Shown: positions 34,251 to 42,568 of the stretch, one piece after another
How positions within the stretch are numbered: the stretch's first letter is position 1
How the letters are laid out: each line of letters begins with the position of its first letter
Assembly: GCA_903869595.1 (NCBI GenBank)
Contig: CAIPZV010000026.1
Location: 1-64,000, forward strand
Direction: 5' to 3'
DNA: 64,000 nt
DNA from: an uncultured beta proteobacterium
GTDB taxonomy: Bacteria; Pseudomonadota; Gammaproteobacteria; Burkholderiales; Burkholderiaceae_C
The notes under the pieces: model-generated
The model's input: the letters and a program-made list of their open reading frames with translations, nothing else
Database searches by the model: none
What the model was told of the DNA's origin: nothing
Translations under genes and position numbers: made by a program

Positions 34251-34423
34251 AGCAGTGCAGGGCTGCAATTGCTTGCATTGCACAGGCATTGTCACCCTGT
34301 CGTATGGCGACAATCACGGGTCGCTAAACTATCAGGCTTTGCCCAGCGCGGCCCGTACATTCTGTCCGCAAGTGCGCGCCATGCCCCGGGCATACCCCGT
34401 ACATCAACCGAAGGAGTCTTTCT

Positions 34424-35125
34424 GTGGCTGAAGAATTTGACGATCTGGATTTGAACTCGCTCAACGACGAGGAGTTGACCGAGCAAGTCCATGACGACCT
34501 CTACAACGGTTTGCGTGAAGAGGTGATTGAAGCCACGAATATTTTGCTAGGCCGCGGCTGGTCGGCCAGCCGCGTCCTCGATGACGCTTTGGTTGAAGGC
34601 ATGCGCATCGTCGGCGTTGATTTCCGCGACGGCATTTTGTTTGTTCCCGAAGTGTTGCTGGCCGCCAACGCTATGAAGGGCGGCATGGAAATTTTGCGCC
34701 CCCTGTTGGCCGAAACCGGCGTTGAGCCGATTGGCAAGATGGTGATCGGCACCGTCAAAGGCGACATCCACGATATCGGCAAAAACCTGGTCGGCATGAT
34801 GATGGAGGGCGCAGGCTTTGAAGTCATCGACTTGGGCATTAACAACGCCGTCGAAAAATACATCGCAGCCCTCGAAGAGCACAAGCCCGATATTTTGGGT
34901 ATGTCTGCCTTGCTGACTACGACCATGCCGTATATGAAAGTGGTGATCGACACGCTCAAGGAAAAAGGCCTGCGCGATGATTACATTGTGTTGGTAGGCG
35001 GCGCGCCATTGAACGAAGAGTTTGGCAAAGCCGTGGGCGCGGACGCCTATTGCCGTGATGCCGGTGTGGCTGTAGAGACTGCCAAGACCTTGATTGCTGC
35101 GCGTCGCGCTGCGGCCCGCGCCTGA
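34424..35125 (+). CDS. Corrinoid (B12-binding) methyl-carrier protein
   Basis: A 233-aa protein with a helical cap domain (about 26-98) and a Rossmann B12-binding domain with the DIHDIG motif (D114-x-H116-x-x-G119), whose histidine is the lower cobalt ligand. This is the MetH module-3/MtbC architecture as a separate protein. GTG start, with GAAGGAG about 10 bases upstream. The first 25 residues are strongly acidic (11 Asp/Glu, no Lys/Arg) and lie outside the cap domain. It should shuttle a methyl group between a donor methyltransferase, tetrahydrofolate and/or homocysteine using the enzymes encoded downstream. Confidence 0.92.
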   Translation: MAEEFDDLDLNSLNDEELTEQVHDDLYNGLREEVIEATNILLGRGWSASRVLDDALVEGMRIVGVDFRDGILFVPEVLLAANAMKGGMEILRPLLAETGVEPIGKMVIGTVKGDIHDIGKNLVGMMMEGAGFEVIDLGINNAVEKYIAALEEHKPDILGMSALLTTTMPYMKVVIDTLKEKGLRDDYIVLVGGAPLNEEFGKAVGADAYCRDAGVAVETAKTLIAARRAAARA

Positions 35126-35139
35126 TTCGCGATGCCGGC

Positions 35140-35757
35140 ATGGCCGCTGCTGCAAACACTTTGGTGATTGCCTGTGGCGCGCTGGCCCGCGAATTCATCG
35201 CGCTGCGCCAAGCCAATGCTTGGTCGCATATTGATGTGACTTGCTTGCCCGCCGAATTGCATAACCGCCCGGAAAAAATCCCCGGCTTGGTGCGCGAAAA
35301 AATACAACGGTTTAAGGCGCAGTACCCACACATTTTTGTGGCCTATGCCGATTGCGGTACGGGGGGTTTGCTCGACACGGTATTGCAGGAAGAAGGCGTG
35401 CAGCGTTTGCCCGGCGCGCATTGTTATGAGTTTTATGCTGGGTCTGCGGCTTTTGCGCAGATGGCCGAAGCCGAGTTAGGAACCTTTTATTTAACGGATT
35501 TTTTGCTGCGGCATTTTGAGCGATTGATCATGCACGGTCTGGGTATTGATAAGCATCCGCAGTTGCTCCCGGTGTATTTTGGCAACTACACCACCTTGAT
35601 GTATTTGTGCCAGAAAGAGAGCTCCGAGGGCATAGCCCTGGGCCAGGCCGCCGCCAAGCGCCTGGGCCTGGCATTTGCGTACCGTGTCACCGGCTACGGT
35701 GAGATGGAAACTGAATTGAAAACCGTAAGCGAGAAAGTGATCCAATGGCAAAACTGA
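35140..35757 (+). CDS. DUF1638 family protein
   Basis: A 205-aa soluble protein. Recognised segments are IACGALAREF near residue 10, YADCGTGGLLD near 68, GAHCYEFYAG near 92 and LPVYFGNYTTLMYL near 146. The conserved cysteines and histidine in these loops suggest a metal or cofactor site. DUF1638 proteins are repeatedly found beside corrinoid proteins and methyltransferases in archaea and bacteria, but their role is not known. It is 14 bases after the corrinoid gene and overlaps the next gene by 13 bases. Confidence 0.85.
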   Translation: MAAAANTLVIACGALAREFIALRQANAWSHIDVTCLPAELHNRPEKIPGLVREKIQRFKAQYPHIFVAYADCGTGGLLDTVLQEEGVQRLPGAHCYEFYAGSAAFAQMAEAELGTFYLTDFLLRHFERLIMHGLGIDKHPQLLPVYFGNYTTLMYLCQKESSEGIALGQAAAKRLGLAFAYRVTGYGEMETELKTVSEKVIQWQN

Positions 35758-36110
35758 TTGTGATTTCATGGCGAGACCTGCCTGCGCAAGTAGTGGTCAA
35801 GCGCGGACGCGAAACCGGTAAGGTGCAGCTTTCGCACCGTTTCCAAGAAGCGGTGGACCGCGCGGCGATGCGCGCGGGTAAGTCCAGCGCCGGGGACTAC
35901 CTGGCCGACTGGAAGCGCAGTGATCCACGCGAGTGCGGTGACGAGATTCAAGAAGAAGCCAATGCCGAGGCTGCCCGTATCGAGGCGCGTTATTCGGACG
36001 AGGATTTGCTGCGCATCATCCGTGCCCATGGTGTGGATGACACTTTGCTGACGCCGACGGTGATTTCCGCCGATGAGTCGGGGGTGCCGCTGCCCGAAGG
36101 GGAGCATTGA
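35745..36110 (+). CDS. Small PF13769-type protein ('virulence factor' domain)
   Basis: A 121-aa protein, MAKLIVISWRDLPAQVVVKRGRETGKVQLSHRF onward, matching from memory the family named Virulence_fact (PF13769). The name has no bearing here. It is rich in Glu/Asp/Arg, with no cysteine cluster and no membrane segment. Its translational overlap on both sides with corrinoid-pathway genes implies stoichiometric co-production. The function is unknown; an assembly or partner protein is possible. Confidence 0.75.
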   Translation: MAKLIVISWRDLPAQVVVKRGRETGKVQLSHRFQEAVDRAAMRAGKSSAGDYLADWKRSDPRECGDEIQEEANAEAARIEARYSDEDLLRIIRAHGVDDTLLTPTVISADESGVPLPEGEH

Positions 36111-36583
36111 TGTACGCGGTGCGTCGCTGGTCGGTGCGCCATGCGCGCGGTCTGGAAATTTTTTACCAAGGTTTTGAGCGCGTGATGGTGGCATTGCATC
36201 CTTTGTGGAAAGCGATTGGCTACCAGCGCCTGGAAACGCCGGTTGCGGTGGTGGAAAAAGCGGTAAAAGGCTTTTTGTTTGACTGCCAAATGTGCGGCCA
36301 ATGCGCCTTGTCCAGCACCGGCATGTCTTGCTCCATGAATTGTCCTAAAACCATACGTAACGGCCCCTGCGGCGGCGTGCGCGCCAATGGCAATTGCGAG
36401 GTCAAGCCCGAAATGCGCTGCGTCTGGGTCGAGGCTTTTGACGGCAGCCAACGCATGCAAGCGGGCCGCGAGGCGATCAAAGTGGTGCAGTTTGCCGTCG
36501 ATGGACGGCTCAAGGGCAGTTCTTCGTGGCTGCGCGTGGCGCGTGAAAAGGGCGAGCCGGTACAGCAGGAGGCCAAAGCATGA
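36110..36583 (+). CDS. MetV-like cysteine-rich methylenetetrahydrofolate reductase partner
   Basis: A 157-aa protein with eight cysteines clustered at about residues 59-104 (CQMCGQC, SCSMNCPK, GPCGG, GNCEV, RCVW), the pattern of the MTHFR_C (PF12225) domain. In acetogens the equivalent protein MetV binds metal or iron-sulfur clusters and complexes with MetF. ATG at 36110 overlaps the upstream stop (TGATG). Its own stop overlaps the reductase start (ATGA). This implies a MetVF-type rather than classical NADH-only MetF enzyme. Confidence 0.8.
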   Translation: MYAVRRWSVRHARGLEIFYQGFERVMVALHPLWKAIGYQRLETPVAVVEKAVKGFLFDCQMCGQCALSSTGMSCSMNCPKTIRNGPCGGVRANGNCEVKPEMRCVWVEAFDGSQRMQAGREAIKVVQFAVDGRLKGSSSWLRVAREKGEPVQQEAKA

Positions 36584-37620
36584 GGTTTGATGACGAGCCG
36601 GTGCCCGGCTACCCTTTGCCCATCTTGCCGGGCCACACGTCCCCCGGACGCTTAGAGCGCGTGCTGCGCGGCGGCGGCTTTGCGATCACCGCTGAATTGG
36701 AGCCGCCGGATTCCGCCGATCCCAGCGAGGTCTATCGCCGCGCCAAAGTGTTTGACGGCTATGTCGATGCCATCAACGCAACCGATGGCAGCGGCGCCAA
36801 TTGCCATATGTCCAGCCTGGCGGTGTGTGCTTTGCTCACCCGTGTGGGCTATGCGCCAGTCATGCAAATTTCCTGCCGCGACAAAAACCGGATTGCCATC
36901 CAGGGCGATATCTTGGGCGGTGCCGCTATGGGCGTGTGCAATATGTTGTGCCTGAGCGGCGATGGCGTGCAAAGCGGCGACCATCCGCAGGCCAAGCCGG
37001 TGTTTGACCTCGATTGCATGTCGCTCTTGGAAATTGGCCGCGATATGCGTGACGAGCGGCGTTTTCAAAGCGGGCGCAAGGTCACGTTTGCGCCACGCGT
37101 GTTTTTTGGCGCTGCGGCCAACCCTTTTGGCCAGCCTTTTGACTGGCGCGCCCAGCGCCTGGCGAAAAAAGTGGCGGCGGGGGCGCAATTTATCCAAACC
37201 CAGTACTGCTACGACGTGCCGCGCCTGCGCACTTATATGAAAGAAGTGGAAGACCTGGGCCTCTTGGACAAAGTGTTTATTTTGGTAGGCGTGGGCCCGA
37301 TGCGTTCGGCTAAAGTGGCCGAGTGGATGCGCAGCAATGTACCCGGCGTGCATATTCCGGATGCCGTGATCAGGCGCATGGCCGGGGCCGAAAAACCGGC
37401 TGCCGAAGGGCGCAAAATATGTACCGAAATCGTGCAGGAAGTTAAAGAGATTAAAGGCGTCGCCGGGGTACACATCATGGCGTACCGGCAGGAAGACTCG
37501 GTGCCCGAGATCGTGACTAACTCCGGCGTGCTGCAAGGCCGTGTGCCTTGGTACCCCGGACGCGATGGCGATACACCGGAAGTGCCGCATATTCCGCCTC
37601 CGGTGCTTGCTGCGGTTTAA
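36580..37620 (+). CDS. Methylenetetrahydrofolate reductase, MetF-like
   Basis: A 346-aa TIM-barrel flavoprotein of the MetF family: FAITAELEPPDSADPSEV near residue 27, NATDGSGANCHMSSLAVC near 62, NMLCLSGDGVQSGDHP near 121 and GAQFIQTQYCYDV near 196. It interconverts methylene-THF and methyl-THF. Translationally coupled to the MetV-like gene upstream, it sits just before the methyl-THF:corrinoid methyltransferase gene. Direction in vivo may be reduction (for methionine) or oxidation (for betaine-derived methyl groups). Confidence 0.88.
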   Translation: MRFDDEPVPGYPLPILPGHTSPGRLERVLRGGGFAITAELEPPDSADPSEVYRRAKVFDGYVDAINATDGSGANCHMSSLAVCALLTRVGYAPVMQISCRDKNRIAIQGDILGGAAMGVCNMLCLSGDGVQSGDHPQAKPVFDLDCMSLLEIGRDMRDERRFQSGRKVTFAPRVFFGAAANPFGQPFDWRAQRLAKKVAAGAQFIQTQYCYDVPRLRTYMKEVEDLGLLDKVFILVGVGPMRSAKVAEWMRSNVPGVHIPDAVIRRMAGAEKPAAEGRKICTEIVQEVKEIKGVAGVHIMAYRQEDSVPEIVTNSGVLQGRVPWYPGRDGDTPEVPHIPPPVLAAV

Positions 37621-37676
37621 GCCTTTCAAGGTTTTGTTTTTACAGTGTTCTAAGTTTCCAATTCAAAGGATGTAGC

Positions 37677-38594
37677 GTGACCGATACCATCATCAGCTCA
37701 GCGACCAGAGAGGTCGTTATTGGCTTTGACCGCCCCTTCGTCATCATCGGCGAGCGTATCAACCCCACCGGCCGCAAAATCATGGCCGCCGAAATGATGG
37801 CCGGTGACTACAGCCGCGTCATTGCCGATGCATTAGCGCAGGTCGAGGCCGGTGCGCATATGTTGGACGTGAACGCCGGTATTCCGCTGGCCGACGAGCC
37901 GGGCATGTTGGCCAAGGCCATCCAGCTGGTGCAAGGCGTGACCGATGTGCCCATCTCCATCGACTCGTCCATCGTCGCCGCTTTGGAAGCGGGCTTGGCG
38001 GTTTACAAAGGCAAGGCACTGGTCAACTCAGTAACCGGCGAAGAAGACCGCTTAGAAACTGTGTTGCCGCTGGTGAAAAAGTACGGCGCTGCAGTAGTGG
38101 CTATTTCCAACGACGAAACCGGTATTTCGCAAGACCCGGATGTACGATTTGCCGTGGCCAAAAAAATTGTCGAGCGCGCTGCCGATTACGGTATTCCCGC
38201 TTGCGACGTGGTGGTAGACCCGCTGGTGATGCCCATTGGCGCGATCAACCAAGCCGGTGTGCAAGTCATGCGCCTGGTGCACCGCTTGCGCACCGAGCTC
38301 AAAGTCAACACCACCTGCGGCGCATCGAACGTCAGCTTCGGCCTGCCCGAGCGCAATGGCATCAATGCTGGTTTTCTCACCATGGCGATGGCCTCGGGTA
38401 TGACCTCGGCCATTACCAATCCGCTGCATGCTGAAGTGGTACGCGCCATCATGGCCGCCGACGTGATGATGGGCCATGACCCGGATTGCTTCCGTTGGAT
38501 ACGCAAGTTCCGTGAAGTGCCAGTGATGGGCGCGGATGGCGAAATGGGCCGGGGCCGCCGCGAAACCGGCACCCGTCGCCGCCGAGAGAGCTAA
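37677..38594 (+). CDS. Methyltetrahydrofolate:corrinoid methyltransferase (pterin-binding)
   Basis: A 305-aa pterin-binding TIM barrel (PF00809). GERINPTGRK is at 25-34, DVNAG at 64-68, and NSVTGEEDRLETVLPLV lies further on. It equals MetH module 2 or AcsE/MtgA as a separate protein, transferring a methyl group between tetrahydrofolate and the corrinoid carrier. The GTG at 37677 follows AAAGGA; the longer frame overlaps the upstream gene. The C terminus after VPVMGADGE is an Arg-rich tail (GRGRRETGTRRRRES) not needed for the fold. Next gene after 6 bases. Confidence 0.9.
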   Translation: MTDTIISSATREVVIGFDRPFVIIGERINPTGRKIMAAEMMAGDYSRVIADALAQVEAGAHMLDVNAGIPLADEPGMLAKAIQLVQGVTDVPISIDSSIVAALEAGLAVYKGKALVNSVTGEEDRLETVLPLVKKYGAAVVAISNDETGISQDPDVRFAVAKKIVERAADYGIPACDVVVDPLVMPIGAINQAGVQVMRLVHRLRTELKVNTTCGASNVSFGLPERNGINAGFLTMAMASGMTSAITNPLHAEVVRAIMAADVMMGHDPDCFRWIRKFREVPVMGADGEMGRGRRETGTRRRRES

Positions 38595-38600
38595 GCACTT

Positions 38601-40619
38601 ATGGAAGTTGCTGACGCACTGGTCGTTTTCACGCCCTCAGGGCGACGCGGCCGTTTTCCCCTGGGTTCTTCGCTCTTGCAAGCCGGGCGTTCGCTCGGTG
38701 TCGATATTGATTCGGTCTGCGGCGGGCGCGGTATTTGCGGTCGCTGCCAGGTGCTGGTCTCTGAGGGCGAATTTGCCAAGCATGGCCTGGTCTCCAGCGC
38801 GGACCATCTGTCCTCAGTATCTCAGGTAGAGATCGACTATTGCGCTACCCAGCCGCTGGCTGCGGGCCGCCGTTTGTCGTGCTGCGCGCAAGTGCAGGGC
38901 GATGTGGTGATCGATGTGCCGTCGAGCAGCCAGGTGCATAAGCAAGTGGTGCGCAAAGAAGCCGAGGCGCATGACATCCACCTAGATCCGCTGATACGCC
39001 TGTATTTTGTGGAAGTGCAAGAACCTGATATGCACGACCCTTCGGGCGATTTGCGCCGTTTGGAAGACGCGCTGGAGTTCGAATGGAGCCTGACGGACTT
39101 GTCCTGCGACATCATCGTAGTCCAGCAATTACAAACCGCTTTGCGCAGCGGGGGCTGGAAAGTGACTGTGGCGGTGCATGCAGGCCAACAAATCATGGCG
39201 GTTTGGCCGGCTTTGCATGAAAAAGCCTATGGCCTGGCAGTCGATGTGGGCTCGACCACGATTGCCGCCCATTTGTGCGATTTGTCCTCCGGCGAAGTCG
39301 TGGCTTCGGCTGGCGTCATGAACCCGCAAATCCGCTTTGGTGAAGATTTGATGAGCCGCGTTTCTTACGTGATGATGAACCCGGGCGGTGAAGTGGAAAT
39401 GACCGCTGCGGTGCGCGAAGCGCTCAACACGCTGGCGGTGGAAGTGACGCAGCGTGCTGGCGCACTGCCCACCGATATTTTGGAAGCGACCTTTGTTGGC
39501 AACCCCATCATGCACCACCTGCTGCTGGGCATTAACCCGGTGGAATTGGGCGGCGCCCCGTTTGCATTGGCCACCGACCGCTCCATCACGCTGTGGGCCT
39601 CAGAAATCGATTTTGCGGTGCACCGCAATGCGCGTATTTACGTGTTGCCTTGTATTGCCGGCCATGTGGGCGCAGACACCGCCGGTGTGATTCTTGCGGA
39701 GCGGCCTGACTTGGATTCACCCGTTACCTTGCTGGTCGATGTGGGCACCAATGCCGAAATTGTGCTGGGCAATAACCAGCGCATGCTGGCCTGTTCCAGC
39801 CCGACGGGACCGGCCTTTGAAGGCGCCCAGATTAGTTGCGGCCAGCGCGCTGCGCCCGGTGCCATCGAGCGTGTGCGCATCGACCCGGCCACGCTGGAGC
39901 CGCGCTACAAAGTGATCGGCTGCGATTTGTGGTCCGACGATCCCCGCTTTGCCGCGGCGGTAGCAGATAGCGGCGTGACCGGCGTATGCGGTTCTGGCAT
40001 CATCGAAGCGCTGGCCGAGATGTACCTGGCCGGCATCATCCGCCACGAAGGCACCATCGACGGCAACCTGGCGGCGCGCACGCCGCGTGTGCAGGCCGAT
40101 GGCCGCACCTTTTGCTATGAGTTGGCACCGGCCACCGCAGAAAAACCGGCGCTGCGGATTCTGCAAAACGATGTCCGCGCCATCCAACTGGGCAAGGCCG
40201 CTTTGTACGCCGGTATACGTCTGTTAATGGAGCGTATGGGCGTGGACAAGGTGGACCGCATTCGATTAGCCGGTGCATTTGGCAGCCATATCGACGTGAA
40301 ATACGCCATGGTGCTGGGCATGATTCCAGACTGTGTGCTCGGCAATGTCAGCTCGGCCGGCAACGCCGCCGGTACCGGAGCGCGCATTGCCTTGCTGGAC
40401 AAGGGTTCGCGCAAAGTGATCGAAGACCTGGTGCGCCGCGTGGAAAAAATTGAAACCGCTGTAGAGCCGCGCTTCCAGGAGTTTTTTGTCGAGGCCATGG
40501 CGATACCGCATTTAAATGATCCGTTTGAACGCTTGCAAGATGTGGTCACGCTGCCGGAGCGCGTAGCGGTGGTGACGGAGCAAAATGCGCGCAGCCGTCG
40601 TGGTGCGCGGCGAGGATGA
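38601..40619 (+). CDS. Corrinoid activation protein (RACo/RamA-like, 2Fe-2S + ASKHA)
   Basis: A 672-aa protein with an N-terminal ferredoxin domain holding C40, C46, C49 and C94 or C95 as 2Fe-2S ligands, a linker domain, and a C-terminal ASKHA ATPase domain (DVGSTT at 215-220, DVGTNAEIVLG, GSGIIEAL, LAGAFGSHIDV), i.e. DUF4445/RACo. Such proteins use ATP to push an electron onto cob(II)alamin and rescue oxidised corrinoid. It would replace the MetH activation domain. The C terminus is a short basic tail (ARSRRGARRG). It is complete and 6 bases after the methyltransferase gene. Confidence 0.92.
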   Translation: MEVADALVVFTPSGRRGRFPLGSSLLQAGRSLGVDIDSVCGGRGICGRCQVLVSEGEFAKHGLVSSADHLSSVSQVEIDYCATQPLAAGRRLSCCAQVQGDVVIDVPSSSQVHKQVVRKEAEAHDIHLDPLIRLYFVEVQEPDMHDPSGDLRRLEDALEFEWSLTDLSCDIIVVQQLQTALRSGGWKVTVAVHAGQQIMAVWPALHEKAYGLAVDVGSTTIAAHLCDLSSGEVVASAGVMNPQIRFGEDLMSRVSYVMMNPGGEVEMTAAVREALNTLAVEVTQRAGALPTDILEATFVGNPIMHHLLLGINPVELGGAPFALATDRSITLWASEIDFAVHRNARIYVLPCIAGHVGADTAGVILAERPDLDSPVTLLVDVGTNAEIVLGNNQRMLACSSPTGPAFEGAQISCGQRAAPGAIERVRIDPATLEPRYKVIGCDLWSDDPRFAAAVADSGVTGVCGSGIIEALAEMYLAGIIRHEGTIDGNLAARTPRVQADGRTFCYELAPATAEKPALRILQNDVRAIQLGKAALYAGIRLLMERMGVDKVDRIRLAGAFGSHIDVKYAMVLGMIPDCVLGNVSSAGNAAGTGARIALLDKGSRKVIEDLVRRVEKIETAVEPRFQEFFVEAMAIPHLNDPFERLQDVVTLPERVAVVTEQNARSRRGARRG

Positions 40620-40692
40620 TTGCATGCGTGCTGGCATGGAACCTAGTCAGCCTCAGCACCGCTGCCACCTGCTAGCCTAAGAAAGAAAACAC

Positions 40693-42363
40693 ATGGCGTT
40701 GCCGGAATTTGATTACATCATCGTGGGTGCGGGTTCGGCGGGCTGTGTGCTGGCCAACCGCCTGAGCGAAGACGCCGAGGTGCGCGTGCTGCTGATCGAA
40801 GCCGGTGGCAATGACCACAGCATCTTTATCCACATGCCCTCGGCCCTGGCCTATCCCATGGCCAACCCGCGCTACAGCTGGCAGTACCAGTCCGAGCCCG
40901 AACCCTTTATGAATGATCGGCGCATCCATTGCCCGCGCGGCAAAACCCTAGGGGGTTCCTCGTCCATTAACGGTATGGTTTATGTACGCGGCCATGCGCT
41001 GGACTACGAAGGTTGGGCTTTGCAAAACGGCATGCAAGATTGGTCGTATGCGCATTGCCTGCCCTACTTCAAAAAGGCCGAAGCGCGCAGCATAGGCGGC
41101 GATACCTACCGCGGCGACAGCGGTCCGCTCAAAGTCAGTACTGCAGCGATGCGCAATCCGCTGTACCGCGCCTTTATCGAAGCGGGTAAGCAAGCGGGCT
41201 ACCCCGTCACCAAAGACATGAACGGCTACCAGCAAGAAGGCCTGGGCCCCATGGACATGACTACCCACAAAGGGCGGCGCTGGAGCACCGCCATGGCCTA
41301 TTTGCGTCCGGCCCTCAAGCGCAAAAATTTGTTTTTATTAAAGAATACACTGGTCACCAAAGTGCTCTTTGAAGGTCCACCCGACGCGCTGCGTGCGGTC
41401 GGCGTACAAGCTTTGCGGGACGGCCAAGCGCAGGAATTGCGCGCCCGCCGTGAAGTGATTTTGTGTGGCGGTGCCATCAACTCACCCCAGCTTTTGCAAC
41501 TCTCGGGTATTGGCCATCCCGGCTTGCTTGAACCCTTGGGCCTGCCGGTGCTGACGCCCTTGCGTGGCGTGGGCGAAAACCTGCAAGACCATATGGAAAC
41601 CTATGTGCAGGTGCGCTGCAAGCAGCCCATTACCCTGTACTCGGCCATGGGTCCGCTGGCCAAGCTGCGCATTGGCGTGGAGTGGGTGCTTAACCGCAGC
41701 GGCCTGGGCGCGACCAACCACATGGAGTCTGGCGGCTTTATCCGCAGCGACTCGGGGGTCAAGCATCCTGACTTGCAATACCACTTCGTACCCATGGCGA
41801 TCCGCTATGACGGCAGCTCGCCAGTAACAGGCCATGGCTTTCAAGCGCATATCGGGCCTATGCGCCCCACCAGCCGGGGCTGGGTGCGCATCGCCAGCCC
41901 CGACCCTTTGCAGCCGCCACGCATTTTGTTTAACTACATGGGCACCGAGCAGGACCGCAAAGAAATGCGTGCCGGCGTGCGCCTGACGCGCGAAATATTT
42001 GCGCAGGCCGCCATGGAAGATTTCAAAGGCGAAGAAATTTCGCCCGGTGCGCCGGTGCAAAGCGACGATGAAATTGACGAGCACATTCGTAACAACGCCG
42101 AGACGGCTTACCACCCCTCGGGCTCCTGCCGCATGGGCACCGACGCGATGGCCGTGACTGACCCGCAAGGCCGCGTGCATGGCGTGAGCGGCTTGCGCGT
42201 GGTCGATGCTTCTTTAATGCCCTTGATCGTCAGCGGCAACCTGAACGCGCCCACCATCATGATGGCGGAAAAAATTGCCGACCTGGTGCGCGGACGTACG
42301 CCACTGCCGCCTACTGACGCAGCGTTTTTTGTGCATCCGAATTGGGAAACCCAGCAGCGCTGA
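40693..42363 (+). CDS. betA: Choline dehydrogenase
   Basis: A 556-aa GMC flavoenzyme oxidising choline to betaine aldehyde (and often on to betaine), membrane-associated in the family. FAD site IVGAGSAGCVLANRL near residue 10, PRGKTLGGSSSINGMVYVRGHALD near 79, GVGENLQDHMETY near 292 and the catalytic HPSGSCRMG near 476 all align closely, from memory, with E. coli BetA. It lacks the usual betI and betB neighbours and instead lies inside the corrinoid gene block, 73 bases after the activator gene. That links choline oxidation to one-carbon transfer. Confidence 0.9.
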   Translation: MALPEFDYIIVGAGSAGCVLANRLSEDAEVRVLLIEAGGNDHSIFIHMPSALAYPMANPRYSWQYQSEPEPFMNDRRIHCPRGKTLGGSSSINGMVYVRGHALDYEGWALQNGMQDWSYAHCLPYFKKAEARSIGGDTYRGDSGPLKVSTAAMRNPLYRAFIEAGKQAGYPVTKDMNGYQQEGLGPMDMTTHKGRRWSTAMAYLRPALKRKNLFLLKNTLVTKVLFEGPPDALRAVGVQALRDGQAQELRARREVILCGGAINSPQLLQLSGIGHPGLLEPLGLPVLTPLRGVGENLQDHMETYVQVRCKQPITLYSAMGPLAKLRIGVEWVLNRSGLGATNHMESGGFIRSDSGVKHPDLQYHFVPMAIRYDGSSPVTGHGFQAHIGPMRPTSRGWVRIASPDPLQPPRILFNYMGTEQDRKEMRAGVRLTREIFAQAAMEDFKGEEISPGAPVQSDDEIDEHIRNNAETAYHPSGSCRMGTDAMAVTDPQGRVHGVSGLRVVDASLMPLIVSGNLNAPTIMMAEKIADLVRGRTPLPPTDAAFFVHPNWETQQR

Positions 42364-42394
42364 AACGCTGGCCACTTGGCAAAGTTAGCTGGGC

Positions 42395-42400
42395 TAAAAT
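42395..42400 (+). promoter_or_regulatory. Candidate -10 element ahead of the SAH riboswitch
   Basis: TAAAAT lies seven bases before the first paired base of the aptamer, consistent with transcription starting at the riboswitch. The -35 (CCACTT at 42372-42377, 17-base spacer) is weak. Confidence 0.35.
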
Positions 42401-42404
42401 CGAC

Positions 42405-42510
42405 GCTTCCGAGGAGCGTTGCAGTTCATGACCATGAACGAGGCTCGGAAGAAGTGGCGTCTTGCCGCTTGCCGTTAACGGCGCTCACCCACGCAGCCAG
42501 TGCGGTGAGC
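42405..42510 (+). promoter_or_regulatory. S-adenosylhomocysteine (SAH) riboswitch
   Basis: P1 pairs TTCCGAG (42407-42413) with CTCGGAA (42444-42450). GGAGCGTTGC, a P2 hairpin GTTCAT/ATGAAC (42424-42439), a side hairpin AAGTGGC/GCCGCTT, and AACGGCGCTCACCC (from 42478) supply the pseudoknot GAGCG/CGCTC. These are the conserved elements of the SAH aptamer. Overlapping the pseudoknot strand, GCTCACC (42483-42489) can instead pair with GGTGAGC (42504-42510), a mutually exclusive expression platform. SAH riboswitches are normally gene-activating and precede ahcY, metH or metF. Here it controls the downstream homocysteine methyltransferase gene. Confidence 0.93.
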
Positions 42511-42568
42511 TCCTTCATACTCCCCCTGTCGTTTACGTGGATCCTCTGTGTAATTTGTGGAGCGCGCC

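Noticed and set aside
34251..34423. Cobalamin riboswitch before the corrinoid gene
   Set aside because: No B12-box-like sequence or matching fold was found by eye; the region seems to hold only a promoter and possibly regulator sites.
35745..36110. A virulence gene, as the domain name suggests
   Set aside because: The family name is historical; the protein is embedded in a metabolic operon and shows no secretion signal or toxin motif.
37548..37676. Longer N terminus of the pterin methyltransferase
   Set aside because: It overlaps the reductase gene out of frame and has no ribosome site; GTG 37677 has one and gives the family start.
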